13,864 bases of DNA from Promethearchaeota archaeon (GTDB taxonomy: Archaea; Asgardarchaeota; Lokiarchaeia; Sigynarchaeales; SOKP01), in NCBI GenBank assembly GCA_016839845.1, contig JAEOTL010000328.1:1-13864 (forward strand), read 5' to 3'. Positions within the stretch are counted from its first letter, which is position 1. Every line of letters starts with the position of its first letter. Under the pieces are notes generated by a model. The model was not told where the DNA came from and did not search any database. It saw only the letters and a list, made by a program, of their open reading frames with translations. The position numbers were made by a program, and so were the translations under genes. Below, piece by piece: positions 6,631-13,864 of the stretch.

Positions 6631-6684
6631 ATTTGCTTTTTAATGGTCCTTGGTAAAATTATATTTTTAATTATCTGTTTTTTA
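6631..6684 (+). terminator. T-tract region after the carboxylesterase gene
   Basis: Three T-runs (CTTTTTAA, ATTTTTAA and GTTTTTTAA) follow the stop codon within about 70 bases, consistent with archaeal T-tract termination. No hairpin was found. If it functions, the VOC gene at 6736 has its own promoter in the AT-rich bases 6685-6735. Confidence 0.4.
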
Positions 6685-6735
6685 ATGAAACAATTACATC
6701 AATAATTATAATAAATCAATTTTTGAGTATAAACT

Positions 6736-7110
6736 ATGAGAATAGGTTCGATTGTTATTCGTTGTTATGAATTCGAGAAAATGGTAGCATTCTGGCAGGA
6801 AGCACTCCACTATGTCCCAAGAGAGCCTGCGAAAGGAGGATGGGTAATTCTCTGTGATCCTGAGGGAAGAGGTCCTAATATTTCATTAGACCAAGTTCCA
6901 GAAAAACGTACTGGAAAAAGAAGTAGGTTGCATCTTGATCTATATACAACCAACCAAGAAGATGAAGTAGAGAGGTTAACCAAAATTGGGGCGATTCGTT
7001 ATCCGTGGAGATATCGCCCAAATGATGATTTTATCGTGTTGAGCGATCCCGACGATAATCTTTTCTGCGTGGTTCAGGTTAAAGACGAAAATCTTGTTGC
7101 CGGATATTGA
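6736..7110 (+). CDS. Small VOC-fold (glyoxalase-like) protein
   Basis: At 124 residues this is one vicinal-oxygen-chelate module pair, the usual size for glyoxalase-like proteins. It opens with IGSIVIRCYEFEKMVAFWQE, the typical first strand and helix that set up the substrate pocket. RLHLDLYT forms the third strand with its metal-ligand-type His. VLSDPDDNLFCVVQV is the closing strand, matching the DPxGNxFCV ending of the Glyoxalase_6 type. The Glu often found in that last strand as a metal ligand is not at the usual place (NLFC rather than NEFC), so it may not bind metal in the standard way. Reaction unknown: VOC proteins include lyases, dioxygenases, isomerases and resistance proteins. The start ATG at 6736 lacks a clear ribosome-binding site. 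Its stop is only 12 bases from the stop of the convergent hydrolase gene. Confidence 0.85.
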   Translation: MRIGSIVIRCYEFEKMVAFWQEALHYVPREPAKGGWVILCDPEGRGPNISLDQVPEKRTGKRSRLHLDLYTTNQEDEVERLTKIGAIRYPWRYRPNDDFIVLSDPDDNLFCVVQVKDENLVAGY

Positions 7111-7122
7111 ATAGAATTACAA

Positions 7123-7959
7123 TTATTTAAGGCAAGATTTAATTAATTTTTTAATAATTTTCCAAAAACCTTCAGGATTGTCTCGACGCATAGCGTGTCC
7201 TGCATCAGGAATGTATATGACAGGTAAATTGGCGCTTTTAACTAGTGTTTCTGAGGTAAACCTTCCTTTATTATTCTCCCCAAAAACAAAATAAACGGGA
7301 AAATCAATTAATTGCTGTAGATGAGGTAGTAATTGATTACTATCTGATAATTTGACTAAATCGTTTGCCGTTCCCCAGAGTGCGTAGGGACCTATTGCTC
7401 GGTAACCTTCTAAAATCTCTACATTCTCGGATTGCGATTTGTTGATTAACTCTTCTATCCATGAATCAAAATTCTCCTTATATTGTTCGAATGGGTACTG
7501 AGCTATTCTAGATGAAAAAAACGTATCATTTTTATCAAGATTTCCCTCGAGATAAAACAATCCCTTCACTTTAATTCTTTCTTCGGATTGATTTTTTATC
7601 TTGTCAATAAGGGATATCGCAACTGGGCCTCCCATTGAACTAGCTATAATGATCACATTTCGAATGTTTTCAGATAGTAGAAGATTATGTAGATATCTGC
7701 CTTGATTCTCCATTGTATATACATTTAAATTTTCAGGCTTATCAGAATCACCAAATCCTATTAGGTGAGGGATTAAGAAGGTGTACTCAGAAAGAGAATA
7801 TTCTTGATATTTATCTGTTGATGCTATTAGATAAGTAGAGGATACGGGAAATAATCCATGAATATCTAAAATAACCATATCTGTATTTTTACTACCCAAT
7901 TTATGGTATACTAATTTACCTGCTTTTGATTGGAATGTTTTAGTGATAATCTCAGACAT
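7123..7959 (-). CDS. Alpha/beta hydrolase
   Basis: This 278-residue protein has the standard alpha/beta-hydrolase layout. LDIHGLF (His34-Gly35) forms the oxyanion side, LIGFGDSDKP is the conserved turn after strand 4, and ASSMGG at 106-111 is the nucleophile elbow with Ser108. PDAGHAMRRDNPEGF carries the catalytic His255. The acid position is unusual: where relatives have GExD after strand 6, this protein has FGENNKG, so Asn230 (or Asn229) stands where Asp is expected. Another acid may serve, or activity may be low. The cap region (about 135-210) is helical. It lies 18 bases after the stop of the GH2 gene on the same strand and is probably in one operon with it, which hints at esters or acylated sugars as substrates. 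No signal peptide is seen. Confidence 0.85.
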   Translation of the reverse strand: MSEIITKTFQSKAGKLVYHKLGSKNTDMVILDIHGLFPVSSTYLIASTDKYQEYSLSEYTFLIPHLIGFGDSDKPENLNVYTMENQGRYLHNLLLSENIRNVIIIASSMGGPVAISLIDKIKNQSEERIKVKGLFYLEGNLDKNDTFFSSRIAQYPFEQYKENFDSWIEELINKSQSENVEILEGYRAIGPYALWGTANDLVKLSDSNQLLPHLQQLIDFPVYFVFGENNKGRFTSETLVKSANLPVIYIPDAGHAMRRDNPEGFWKIIKKLIKSCLK

Positions 7960-7977
7960 TATATTTCTACCAATAAT

Positions 7978-9843
7978 TTATGAATTTGGGACATAAAACA
8001 TTTTCTCTAATTTTGCTTTCAGCTTTGACGGTGGAAATTTTGGTTCCCTGTTGAAGGTTAAAAATCCATTAATCTCTTGAAATTGATCATAGAGTTCAGT
8101 ATAGCAGAAACCATGAATCCAGTTTTTTCTTTTATCGAATTCACCCATTAAATTTAGTATTTTTTCAAAAAGGTCATCCGAAGTTTCACTAAGATTGCCA
8201 TATCCCCATTTTTCATCGATAGTTCCATGTAAATCAAACCCAAATCCTCCAATTTCACTATAAATAATCGGTTCATCAGTATATTTATAGGGTTTCAGGT
8301 ATACCTTGGGAGCTGCTCGTCTATGGCTTTTTATCTCATCTTCAAAATCATCTGGCAAATATTTCGTATCCATATAGAAATGTCGGGTGCAAATGTCTGT
8401 TTTTGTGTGCCACCATCCATCATCATCTACAACTAATCTAGTGGAGTCAATAGATTTTATCAAGTGATAGAGAGAACGTGTGTAGTCAGCTCTTTTAAAC
8501 TCTCTTCTTGAGCCTTGGACACCCCAAGACTCATTAATAGGTACCCAGGTAATTATGGAAGGATGATTATAGTCCCGTTCAATTTCCTCAACAAATTGGT
8601 TTATTAGCCTCATTTGCGAATCGACCGTAAAAATAAAGCTGTTCCCGATTTCACCCCACACCAAAACACCCATTTTATCGCACCAGTATAAAAATCGAGG
8701 ATCAAAAGACTTTTGGTGAGTTCTTAACCCGTTGAACCCAAAATCCTTAATATATTGTATATCTTTTATAATATCTTCATCTGTAGGTGCAGTGTATAAA
8801 CCATCTGGCCAGTAACCCTGGACTAGAAACAGTTTTTGATAGATTGGTTCATTATTGAGCAAAACCTGTTTATTAGAACCTGGCTTAATTTCTGATGTAG
8901 ATATTTTTCTCATCCCAAAATAGCTTTTTACACTGTCATAGATATCCCCAGTTGAGTCATTTCTAATCTTCAAGGTGAGATCATACAAATTTGGATGCTC
9001 AATATCCCATAAGAATAACTCATCCTTAGGGATAACAATTTTAAGTTTGAATCTGTCTTGAGTTTTTAAGAAAACCCTACCATGTTTAGGCCTAGTTTCT
9101 TGTAATTTTCCTAAAAAATTTAGCTTTAAATTTTCATTGCTAATAAGTTGGTTATTGTATAATACCTCCAATAGCAGAGATAACTCAGAAAAATCAGTCC
9201 CAAAGATATTAAATTCAACGACAATTTCAGGTTTCTCAATATCAGGAGTAATTTTAATTTTTTTTAAATAACTTTCTGAAGAGACAAACTCTAGCCATAC
9301 TGTTTGCCAAATACCCGAAACTCTTGGATAAAAAATTCTCTCCAAGTTTTGTTTCCAATACTGCTTTCCCCTTGGAATCTCGAGATCTTGACTTGGATCT
9401 TCTACTCTTACAACTAGAACATTATTTTCTCCAATGAAATCAGTAACGTCTAATGAAAATCCTATATACCCCCCTTCATGCGAACCTACATACTCCCCAT
9501 TGAGATAAACTATACAGCTATAATCAACAGCTCCAAAATGTAGAAGAGTTCTCTTCTCTATAAATATTCCTGGCACCTTGAATTCTTTTCTATACCAAAT
9601 AATTTCATGAAAAGAAGTATCCTCAATACCACTTAATTTACTTTGAAAACAAAATGGCACAATAATTTTCTCATCAAAAATAGCGCTTGAAACTTGTTTA
9701 TACCACTTCTTTCTTAACCCTACATTCGAATCATCAAATGTGAACTCCCATTCTCCGTTGAGATTTAACCAATTGTCATCCCTTACAAATTGTGGTCTAG
9801 GATATTCCGGTCTTGGTATGTGTTCATGTTCTGCCTTGTTCAT
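7978..9843 (-). CDS. Glycoside hydrolase family 2 beta-glycosidase (beta-galactosidase/glucuronidase type)
   Basis: This 621-residue protein has the three-part core of GH2 enzymes. The sugar-binding domain spans about residues 15-190, with LNLNGEWEFTFDD, IVPFCFQS, WYRKEF and VYLNGEYVGSHEGGY. An immunoglobulin-like domain covers about 195-320. The TIM barrel runs from about 335 to the end. In the barrel, NGLRTHQKSFDPRFLYWCDK and VLVWGEI are typical. WVPINESWGV supplies the acid/base Glu438, and YSEIGGFG supplies the nucleophile Glu530, so the enzyme should be active with a retaining mechanism. It lacks a signal peptide and the extra C-terminal domain of LacZ. The specificity (galactoside, glucuronide, mannoside or other) cannot be fixed by eye. 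The alpha/beta hydrolase gene follows after 18 bases. The ATG at 9843 begins MNKAEHEHIPRPEYPRPQF, the usual lead into the first domain. Confidence 0.94.
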   Translation of the reverse strand: MNKAEHEHIPRPEYPRPQFVRDDNWLNLNGEWEFTFDDSNVGLRKKWYKQVSSAIFDEKIIVPFCFQSKLSGIEDTSFHEIIWYRKEFKVPGIFIEKRTLLHFGAVDYSCIVYLNGEYVGSHEGGYIGFSLDVTDFIGENNVLVVRVEDPSQDLEIPRGKQYWKQNLERIFYPRVSGIWQTVWLEFVSSESYLKKIKITPDIEKPEIVVEFNIFGTDFSELSLLLEVLYNNQLISNENLKLNFLGKLQETRPKHGRVFLKTQDRFKLKIVIPKDELFLWDIEHPNLYDLTLKIRNDSTGDIYDSVKSYFGMRKISTSEIKPGSNKQVLLNNEPIYQKLFLVQGYWPDGLYTAPTDEDIIKDIQYIKDFGFNGLRTHQKSFDPRFLYWCDKMGVLVWGEIGNSFIFTVDSQMRLINQFVEEIERDYNHPSIITWVPINESWGVQGSRREFKRADYTRSLYHLIKSIDSTRLVVDDDGWWHTKTDICTRHFYMDTKYLPDDFEDEIKSHRRAAPKVYLKPYKYTDEPIIYSEIGGFGFDLHGTIDEKWGYGNLSETSDDLFEKILNLMGEFDKRKNWIHGFCYTELYDQFQEINGFLTFNREPKFPPSKLKAKLEKMFYVPNS

Positions 9844-9935
9844 GAGGACGATAACACGAAAAACAATAAAAAGTTAATTAAAGAAACAAATTGCAGACGA
9901 AAACTAGACATTATTAAGATTTAAGGTTCGAGTCT

Positions 9936-9953
9936 ACGAAATCTATATAAATA
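9936..9953 (+). promoter_or_regulatory. BRE/TATA promoter for the B12-radical SAM operon
   Basis: TATATAAATA at 9944-9953, preceded by the purine-containing CGAAATC (about 9937-9943), is the best archaeal promoter-like element in the window. Transcription would begin near 9975-9980, leaving a leader of about 50 bases before the ATG at 10032. The 188-base spacer is shared with the divergent GH2 gene, whose own promoter I could not place confidently. The TATA run also reads acceptably on the minus strand. Confidence 0.55.
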
Positions 9954-10031
9954 TGGGAATAAATAATAACAATAGTTAGAACTCAATGAAAGATATACTA
10001 AATATTAGAATAATTAGATGAGAGATTAAAT

Positions 10032-11873
10032 ATGATTACAGATAGAATTTTGTTGACAACTCCCTGTTATCCCTATCCAACACTTCCTGCTAATGATTCT
10101 CTAACAGATGCTACTGGTCAGCGTTTTACTCACGGTGATGATATTTTTACTCTGGTATCTCACACTCATTGTTTTGCAAACCATATTCTTGCACAAAATG
10201 TCAATACACCCGCTACTCTTCTTGAATATCCACGATGGAATAATTTTACTGAAGAAGTAGACAAAGAATATGCTATTATTGGGATAAGCGCTTTTCCAGT
10301 GCACCTTGACATGGTGATGAAAATGTGCAAGTATATACGAGAGCACTCTCCTGAAACAGAAATTTTATTAGGAAGTTATGGAGCTCAAGCTTTTGCAGCA
10401 CAATATGATGAAGAAACTAAAAAAAAATATGTAGATCATGTAGTGTTAGGTGAAGGGGTAGAATTTCTTCGTATCCTTTTAGGGGAAGACACAAACCGTC
10501 CTATTCAACAAAAATTAATGCCAAAATGTGGTGGTGCTCCTGCTTTTCTCAACAAGTATCCTAGAGGAGGCTTGGGGTTTCTGGTAACAGGATTGGGCTG
10601 TCCTGGTGGCTGTGATTTTTGTTCAACTACTGAAATGTTTGGAAAAAAACGGATTGAGCTACTTTCACCTGAGGATTTTGTTAGCCACGTTGAACTCTAT
10701 CGTAAGCATTTTAAGCGGCTCTCCTCTGTCTTTGTAATCGAAGAAGATCATTTCCGTCACCCTCGTTGGCTTGTAAAAACAAAGGAAAAATGGGAGCAAA
10801 ATATGGACCTTATAGAGAATGTAGATTGGACGGGATTTGGTTCAGTTGATTTCATTTGGCATTTCGCCAGTAATTATGGATGGGATGCTATTCCGGAAAC
10901 AGGAATTGGTGCTGTGTTTGTTGGTGTGGAATCGAAATTTGCGGGTGAGCATGGTTACAGAAAGGTAAGGGAAGCTGATGCCCGGGATGTATTTCATAAA
11001 CTTCATTCAATGGGAATTCGTACACTCGGGGCATGGATATGCGGGTGGGATTACCATAACCATGCAAATATGATGGAGGATCTAAACTATTTTGTTGCAT
11101 GTAAGCCCACCTATCAACAACTTACTCGTTTATCTCCATTCCCTGGAACTGAATTGTGGCGGAAGCTTAAAGATCAGGGAAGAGTTTGTGAAGTACCATG
11201 GGAGGATGTACATTTCTGGAGTGGCGCCCAAAAGAACATATCTTTAGAAACTCATGAAACTTTAAACCTCACGGAATATGGGTACGATTTATTATACAAA
11301 ACGTGGGGGCCGTCAATTCTAAGAAGGTTCGAAGTTTCATTAAATGGATATGAATATTGCCTAAATTCTGATAATCCTTTAATGCAAGAAAATAGATCTC
11401 AATTATTTAAAAGAAGCGCAGCTTCCTCGTGGAGTATGCTCGGTGCTATGGATAGATTTGCTCCCAATGGTGTTGTAAGAAGGCGAGTACAGAAGGCGGA
11501 TGAGAGATTTAGGGACCTTATAGGTGAACCCACCCCCATGATGGAAATGATTAGTAGAAATGTTGAGAAGAGTGCTCTAAACTTCAAGATGAAACATATG
11601 TTTGACCCATTTGATCGAAAACCAAGAGAAGAACCTGCTAAGCGATATCTTTATAATAAGGATAAATCAATAAAAGATGATGATATTCCCTACATAACAG
11701 AATATCCTAACAAAATCCCAAGAAAGATCCGAAAAGATATGCGAAGAAGTAATTTTATGTATAAACTCATAAATAAGTACCTTAGTACGAAATATCGAGT
11801 TAAATCTACCAAGAATGAATTAGATGAAATTACCTTGAACAATATAAGAGGAAGAACCTACGGGGGATTTTAA
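10032..11873 (+). CDS. B12-binding-type radical SAM enzyme with long C-terminal region
   Basis: This 613-residue protein has the architecture of class B radical SAM enzymes. Residues 1-165 form a cobalamin-binding-like Rossmann domain (IIGISAFPVH from about residue 82, then ILLGSYGAQAF and VVLGEGVEF). The canonical B12 base-off motif DxHxxG is absent, as in some relatives. GCPGGCDFCS gives the CX3CX2C cluster motif (Cys190, Cys194, Cys197). The SAM barrel continues through GVESKFAGEHGY, TLGAWICGWDYHNH and LSPFPGTELWRKLKDQGR to about residue 390. The remaining 210 or so residues hold conserved-looking aromatic patches (VHFWSGAQKN, GYDLLYKTWGP, LNGYEYC) and end in a Lys/Arg-rich tail; I cannot assign this part. 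Family members methylate unreactive carbons or rearrange rings. It is followed after 26 bases by a hydrolase gene, likely cotranscribed. The substrate is unknown. Confidence 0.88.
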   Translation: MITDRILLTTPCYPYPTLPANDSLTDATGQRFTHGDDIFTLVSHTHCFANHILAQNVNTPATLLEYPRWNNFTEEVDKEYAIIGISAFPVHLDMVMKMCKYIREHSPETEILLGSYGAQAFAAQYDEETKKKYVDHVVLGEGVEFLRILLGEDTNRPIQQKLMPKCGGAPAFLNKYPRGGLGFLVTGLGCPGGCDFCSTTEMFGKKRIELLSPEDFVSHVELYRKHFKRLSSVFVIEEDHFRHPRWLVKTKEKWEQNMDLIENVDWTGFGSVDFIWHFASNYGWDAIPETGIGAVFVGVESKFAGEHGYRKVREADARDVFHKLHSMGIRTLGAWICGWDYHNHANMMEDLNYFVACKPTYQQLTRLSPFPGTELWRKLKDQGRVCEVPWEDVHFWSGAQKNISLETHETLNLTEYGYDLLYKTWGPSILRRFEVSLNGYEYCLNSDNPLMQENRSQLFKRSAASSWSMLGAMDRFAPNGVVRRRVQKADERFRDLIGEPTPMMEMISRNVEKSALNFKMKHMFDPFDRKPREEPAKRYLYNKDKSIKDDDIPYITEYPNKIPRKIRKDMRRSNFMYKLINKYLSTKYRVKSTKNELDEITLNNIRGRTYGGF

Positions 11874-11898
11874 CATTCTGTATTTAATCTGAAGTTTA

Positions 11899-11922
11899 TA
11901 TGGTAATTATTATGGTAATTAA
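11899..11922 (+). repeat. 12-bp tandem repeat duplicating a start codon
   Basis: TATGGTAATTAT at 11899-11910 is followed directly by TATGGTAATTAA at 11911-11922, 11 of 12 bases identical. Each unit holds an ATG in the same frame (11900 and 11912), so the hydrolase reads MVIIMVIK. The duplication looks like replication slippage and leaves the true start undecided. Neither ATG has a good Shine-Dalgarno. Confidence 0.7.
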
Positions 11923-13003
11923 AGCAAATGTAAAATCTATCCCTAGTAATACACCCGTCACCGGTGTTCCCACTGATTATTTTCCCGAAGGATGTGGATA
12001 TTGGTTCGAATTATCGGAAGGGTTGGATGCGGGTAAAAAGTTGTTTTTCAGGGATAGTAATCACGGAACTGGCGAACCTGAAAATACAGTTGTTTTTGTT
12101 CACGGAAATCCTGAATCTTCATATACCTATAGAGACGTTATTAAGCATCTCATAGGGACTGTAACTAAGTCATTTCGAATTGTAGCAATGGATCATATTG
12201 GATTTGGCTTGTCTGATCAAGCTTCCTTTGAAATGGTGTGTATGGATCATGCAGATAATTTATCCCAACTGATAAATCATCTAAATTTAACAAACGTTAC
12301 GCTTATAATTCATGATTGGGGGGGGCCAATCGGGATCGGGGCATTTTTAAAAGAACCGGATCGTATATCAAATCTTGTTATCCTAAACAGTACCGTTTTC
12401 CCCTTTCCAAAAACAGGAATGACTTATGAAAATTACCCATTAAAACAGTTTCCGTGGGCTTCTACTCCAAAATTGATTCCCAATAATTTATGGGGTGCAT
12501 TTACATCCTTTGCAATCTTTTATAATCCCGAAGATCCACAAGAATTACTTTCAGTTTTACCCAATTTGCTAGCTTCGTCTCGAGAAACGGGGAGCTTTAA
12601 TGAAAATGAAACAGAAGCACAAAAGTTCTTTAGAGAACAATTTCTGTCCGAAAAAAATGTAATGAGTTCAAAACGGTTAGTCCTTCAAACACCGATGTGG
12701 GGACATGGAAATAAATATAAAGAACCCGATCTTGGTGAGCGGGATACAAGTGATTTCTATAAATTCATTCAAAACAACTTAGGTAATAAATGGGGTTCCA
12801 GCGGACAAAACATTGGAGTTCGAGCTGTTCTTGGAAAGTGGGATCCTTCAGCTAAAGATGAGGTTCTGCAACAATGGATTGAACAGCTTCCGCAACTAGA
12901 AGGGAATATTACTGCTTTTGAAAAAGCAGGGCATTTTATTGAAGAAATCGAACCTGTTCCTGTAGCCAACGCAATAATCGATGTTGCGAACTTAAAAGAA
13001 TAA
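11900..13003 (+). CDS. Alpha/beta hydrolase of the haloalkane dehalogenase/epoxide hydrolase group
   Basis: This 367-residue protein (363 from the second ATG) carries an alpha/beta-hydrolase core after an N-terminal extension of about 50 residues. HGNPESSYTYR at 68-78 is the HGxP oxyanion loop with Asn70, which in haloalkane dehalogenases stabilises the halide. HDWGGPIG places the nucleophile as Asp139, not Ser, followed by Trp140, the second halide-stabilising residue of that family. VLGKWDPSAKDEV offers Asp315 as acid and KAGHFIEE gives the base His345, so the triad is complete. An Asp nucleophile excludes an ordinary esterase; haloalkane dehalogenase, haloacetate dehalogenase or epoxide hydrolase activity are the options, or a related C-X bond hydrolysis. 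It lies 26 bases after the B12-radical SAM gene, suggesting that it acts on the same compound class. It lacks a signal peptide. Confidence 0.88.
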   Translation: MVIIMVIKANVKSIPSNTPVTGVPTDYFPEGCGYWFELSEGLDAGKKLFFRDSNHGTGEPENTVVFVHGNPESSYTYRDVIKHLIGTVTKSFRIVAMDHIGFGLSDQASFEMVCMDHADNLSQLINHLNLTNVTLIIHDWGGPIGIGAFLKEPDRISNLVILNSTVFPFPKTGMTYENYPLKQFPWASTPKLIPNNLWGAFTSFAIFYNPEDPQELLSVLPNLLASSRETGSFNENETEAQKFFREQFLSEKNVMSSKRLVLQTPMWGHGNKYKEPDLGERDTSDFYKFIQNNLGNKWGSSGQNIGVRAVLGKWDPSAKDEVLQQWIEQLPQLEGNITAFEKAGHFIEEIEPVPVANAIIDVANLKE

Positions 13004-13040
13004 TAAATCGTTATTTCACAAGTACAAAATAGAAGATGCT

Positions 13041-13864
13041 ATGGCTTTACATCCTGATAAAATCTTTAATGATCTAAAGAATGGGAAGATAGATAGACAA
13101 GCAGCTGCAGACTTACTTATTTTTTTAATAAGTAGTGGTACTAGCTATGATATCAGATTAGAGAGTGTAGAAAAGCTTTTACTAATTGGAATAGCCAACG
13201 AAAAAGTGTTCTCTATTTTGGAAGAAATCCTCCTTTCAGATTCTGGTCAAGAAATGAAAGAACTGGCTTCTCACGGTTTAATAAATCTATTCCAAGAAAG
13301 ATCCTTGTCTCCTCTAAAGTGGGCACTAGACCATGAAAAATCTTGGGAATTCTTAATGGAGGTTATTCAGTTAATAAGAAAATCTAATAACGACGGCGCT
13401 AAATCAATCCTTTTAGAGAAGATAAGGAATTTTGATAAATTGAAATTCATAAAAAGCCTTGAGAGTCTGTTTAAAAAAGAAATAATTCAACAATTTGAAC
13501 TTCATAATCTTGCTGAAATTATTGAAAACTTTATTGTCATAAATCATTTAGAAAATTCAATAAAGGAAATTGACTATAAAACAGAAAAAGGGTTAGTTGT
13601 GGATTTAAATATACAATTTGTGGCTGAAAATACCTTAGGCTGGAAAGTATTAAAGGATCTCCCTGAATTTATCAAAATATTAAGAAAAATTAAACGTTTA
13701 GAATTAAAAAGCAATAATCTTGGCAAGTTCCCCGATTCTATTTTTTCTTTAAAATCACTTAAATATTTAGATTTAAGTCATAATAGTATCAATACTATAT
13801 CGGATAGTTTTCATCATCTAGAATCTTTAGAGTATGTAAATTTAAATTATAATCAATTAAGAGA
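13041..13864 (+). CDS. HEAT-like/leucine-rich-repeat protein, 5' part only
   Basis: The ATG at 13041 opens a frame of 274 codons that stays open to the window edge. Residues 1-170 are predicted helical, with short paired helices (FNDLKNGKIDRQAAADLLIF, ASHGLINLFQER and similar) resembling HEAT/Armadillo units. From about residue 219 come leucine-rich repeats with a strict 23-residue period: RLELKSNNLGKFPDSIFSLK, then YLDLSHNSINTI, then YVNLNYNQL, with register positions at 220, 243 and 266. The N-terminal FNDLKNGKID style followed by LRRs is one I associate with large Lokiarchaeal repeat families. Such proteins are probably cytoplasmic binding scaffolds; no enzymatic domain is visible. The frame is also open upstream of 13041, so a non-ATG earlier start is possible. 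It begins 37 bases after the hydrolase stop and could be cotranscribed. Confidence 0.88.
   Translation, partial: MALHPDKIFNDLKNGKIDRQAAADLLIFLISSGTSYDIRLESVEKLLLIGIANEKVFSILEEILLSDSGQEMKELASHGLINLFQERSLSPLKWALDHEKSWEFLMEVIQLIRKSNNDGAKSILLEKIRNFDKLKFIKSLESLFKKEIIQQFELHNLAEIIENFIVINHLENSIKEIDYKTEKGLVVDLNIQFVAENTLGWKVLKDLPEFIKILRKIKRLELKSNNLGKFPDSIFSLKSLKYLDLSHNSINTISDSFHHLESLEYVNLNYNQLR

Noticed and set aside
9924..9941. A GGTTCGAGTC word resembling a tRNA T-loop/B-box
   Set aside because: The flanking bases do not form a five-pair T-stem, and no anticodon or acceptor arm could be found upstream.
10101..10346. An 81-codon minus-strand open frame
   Set aside because: It is a shadow inside the B12-radical SAM gene with no promoter or ribosome-binding site, and its translation shows no known motif.
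1..13864. Transposase, integrase, CRISPR array, tRNA or rRNA
   Set aside because: I looked for typical proteins, regularly spaced repeats and cloverleaf patterns and found none. The direct repeats seen are the metF tails and the 12-bp start-codon repeat only.

Overview
The window looks like chromosomal DNA of an Asgard archaeon, most probably a Lokiarchaeia member. The DNA is AT-rich. Upstream regions carry archaeal TATA-like boxes rather than bacterial -35/-10 pairs, two genes appear to start with GTG, and T-tracts follow several genes. The right edge holds the start of a protein with a helical HEAT-like N-terminus followed by 23-residue leucine-rich repeats, a type I associate with Lokiarchaeota. 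The taxonomic call is inference from style and gene content; there is no rRNA or other marker gene here.

Layout, left to right. (1) 1-527, minus: 5' part of a family 1 beta-glycosidase, cut by the window edge. (2) 639-3650, plus: a one-carbon block made of a uroporphyrinogen-decarboxylase-like (MtaA/MtbA superfamily) methyltransferase, then metV and metF, the two-protein methylenetetrahydrofolate reductase of the acetogen type. metV and metF are 4 nt apart with a strong Shine-Dalgarno sequence. (3) 3840-4898, minus: a radical SAM enzyme with an auxiliary-cluster domain. It lies between intact metF and a 30-codon remnant of a second, diverged metF (4931-5023), so this gene sits at a scar of duplication or recombination. 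(4) 5109-7110, plus: a complete type B carboxylesterase and a small VOC-fold protein. (5) 7123-9843, minus: an intracellular family 2 beta-glycosidase followed by an alpha/beta hydrolase, probably one operon. (6) 10032-13003, plus: a B12-binding-type radical SAM enzyme with a large C-terminal region I cannot explain, then an alpha/beta hydrolase with haloalkane-dehalogenase-like catalytic residues. (7) 13041 to the edge: the HEAT/LRR protein.

How the genes may work together. The best-supported pathway link is block 2. A corrinoid- or tetrahydrofolate-linked methyltransferase next to MetVF suggests methyl groups entering or leaving the tetrahydrofolate pool, although no corrinoid protein is encoded in the window. 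The glycosidases, esterases and hydrolases suggest intracellular breakdown of small glycosides and esters. Linking this to release of methoxylated aglycones that feed the methyl branch is speculation. No tRNA, rRNA, CRISPR array, transposase or integrase was seen. No stretch above 300 bases lacks a gene; the longest gap is 215 bases (1824-2038).
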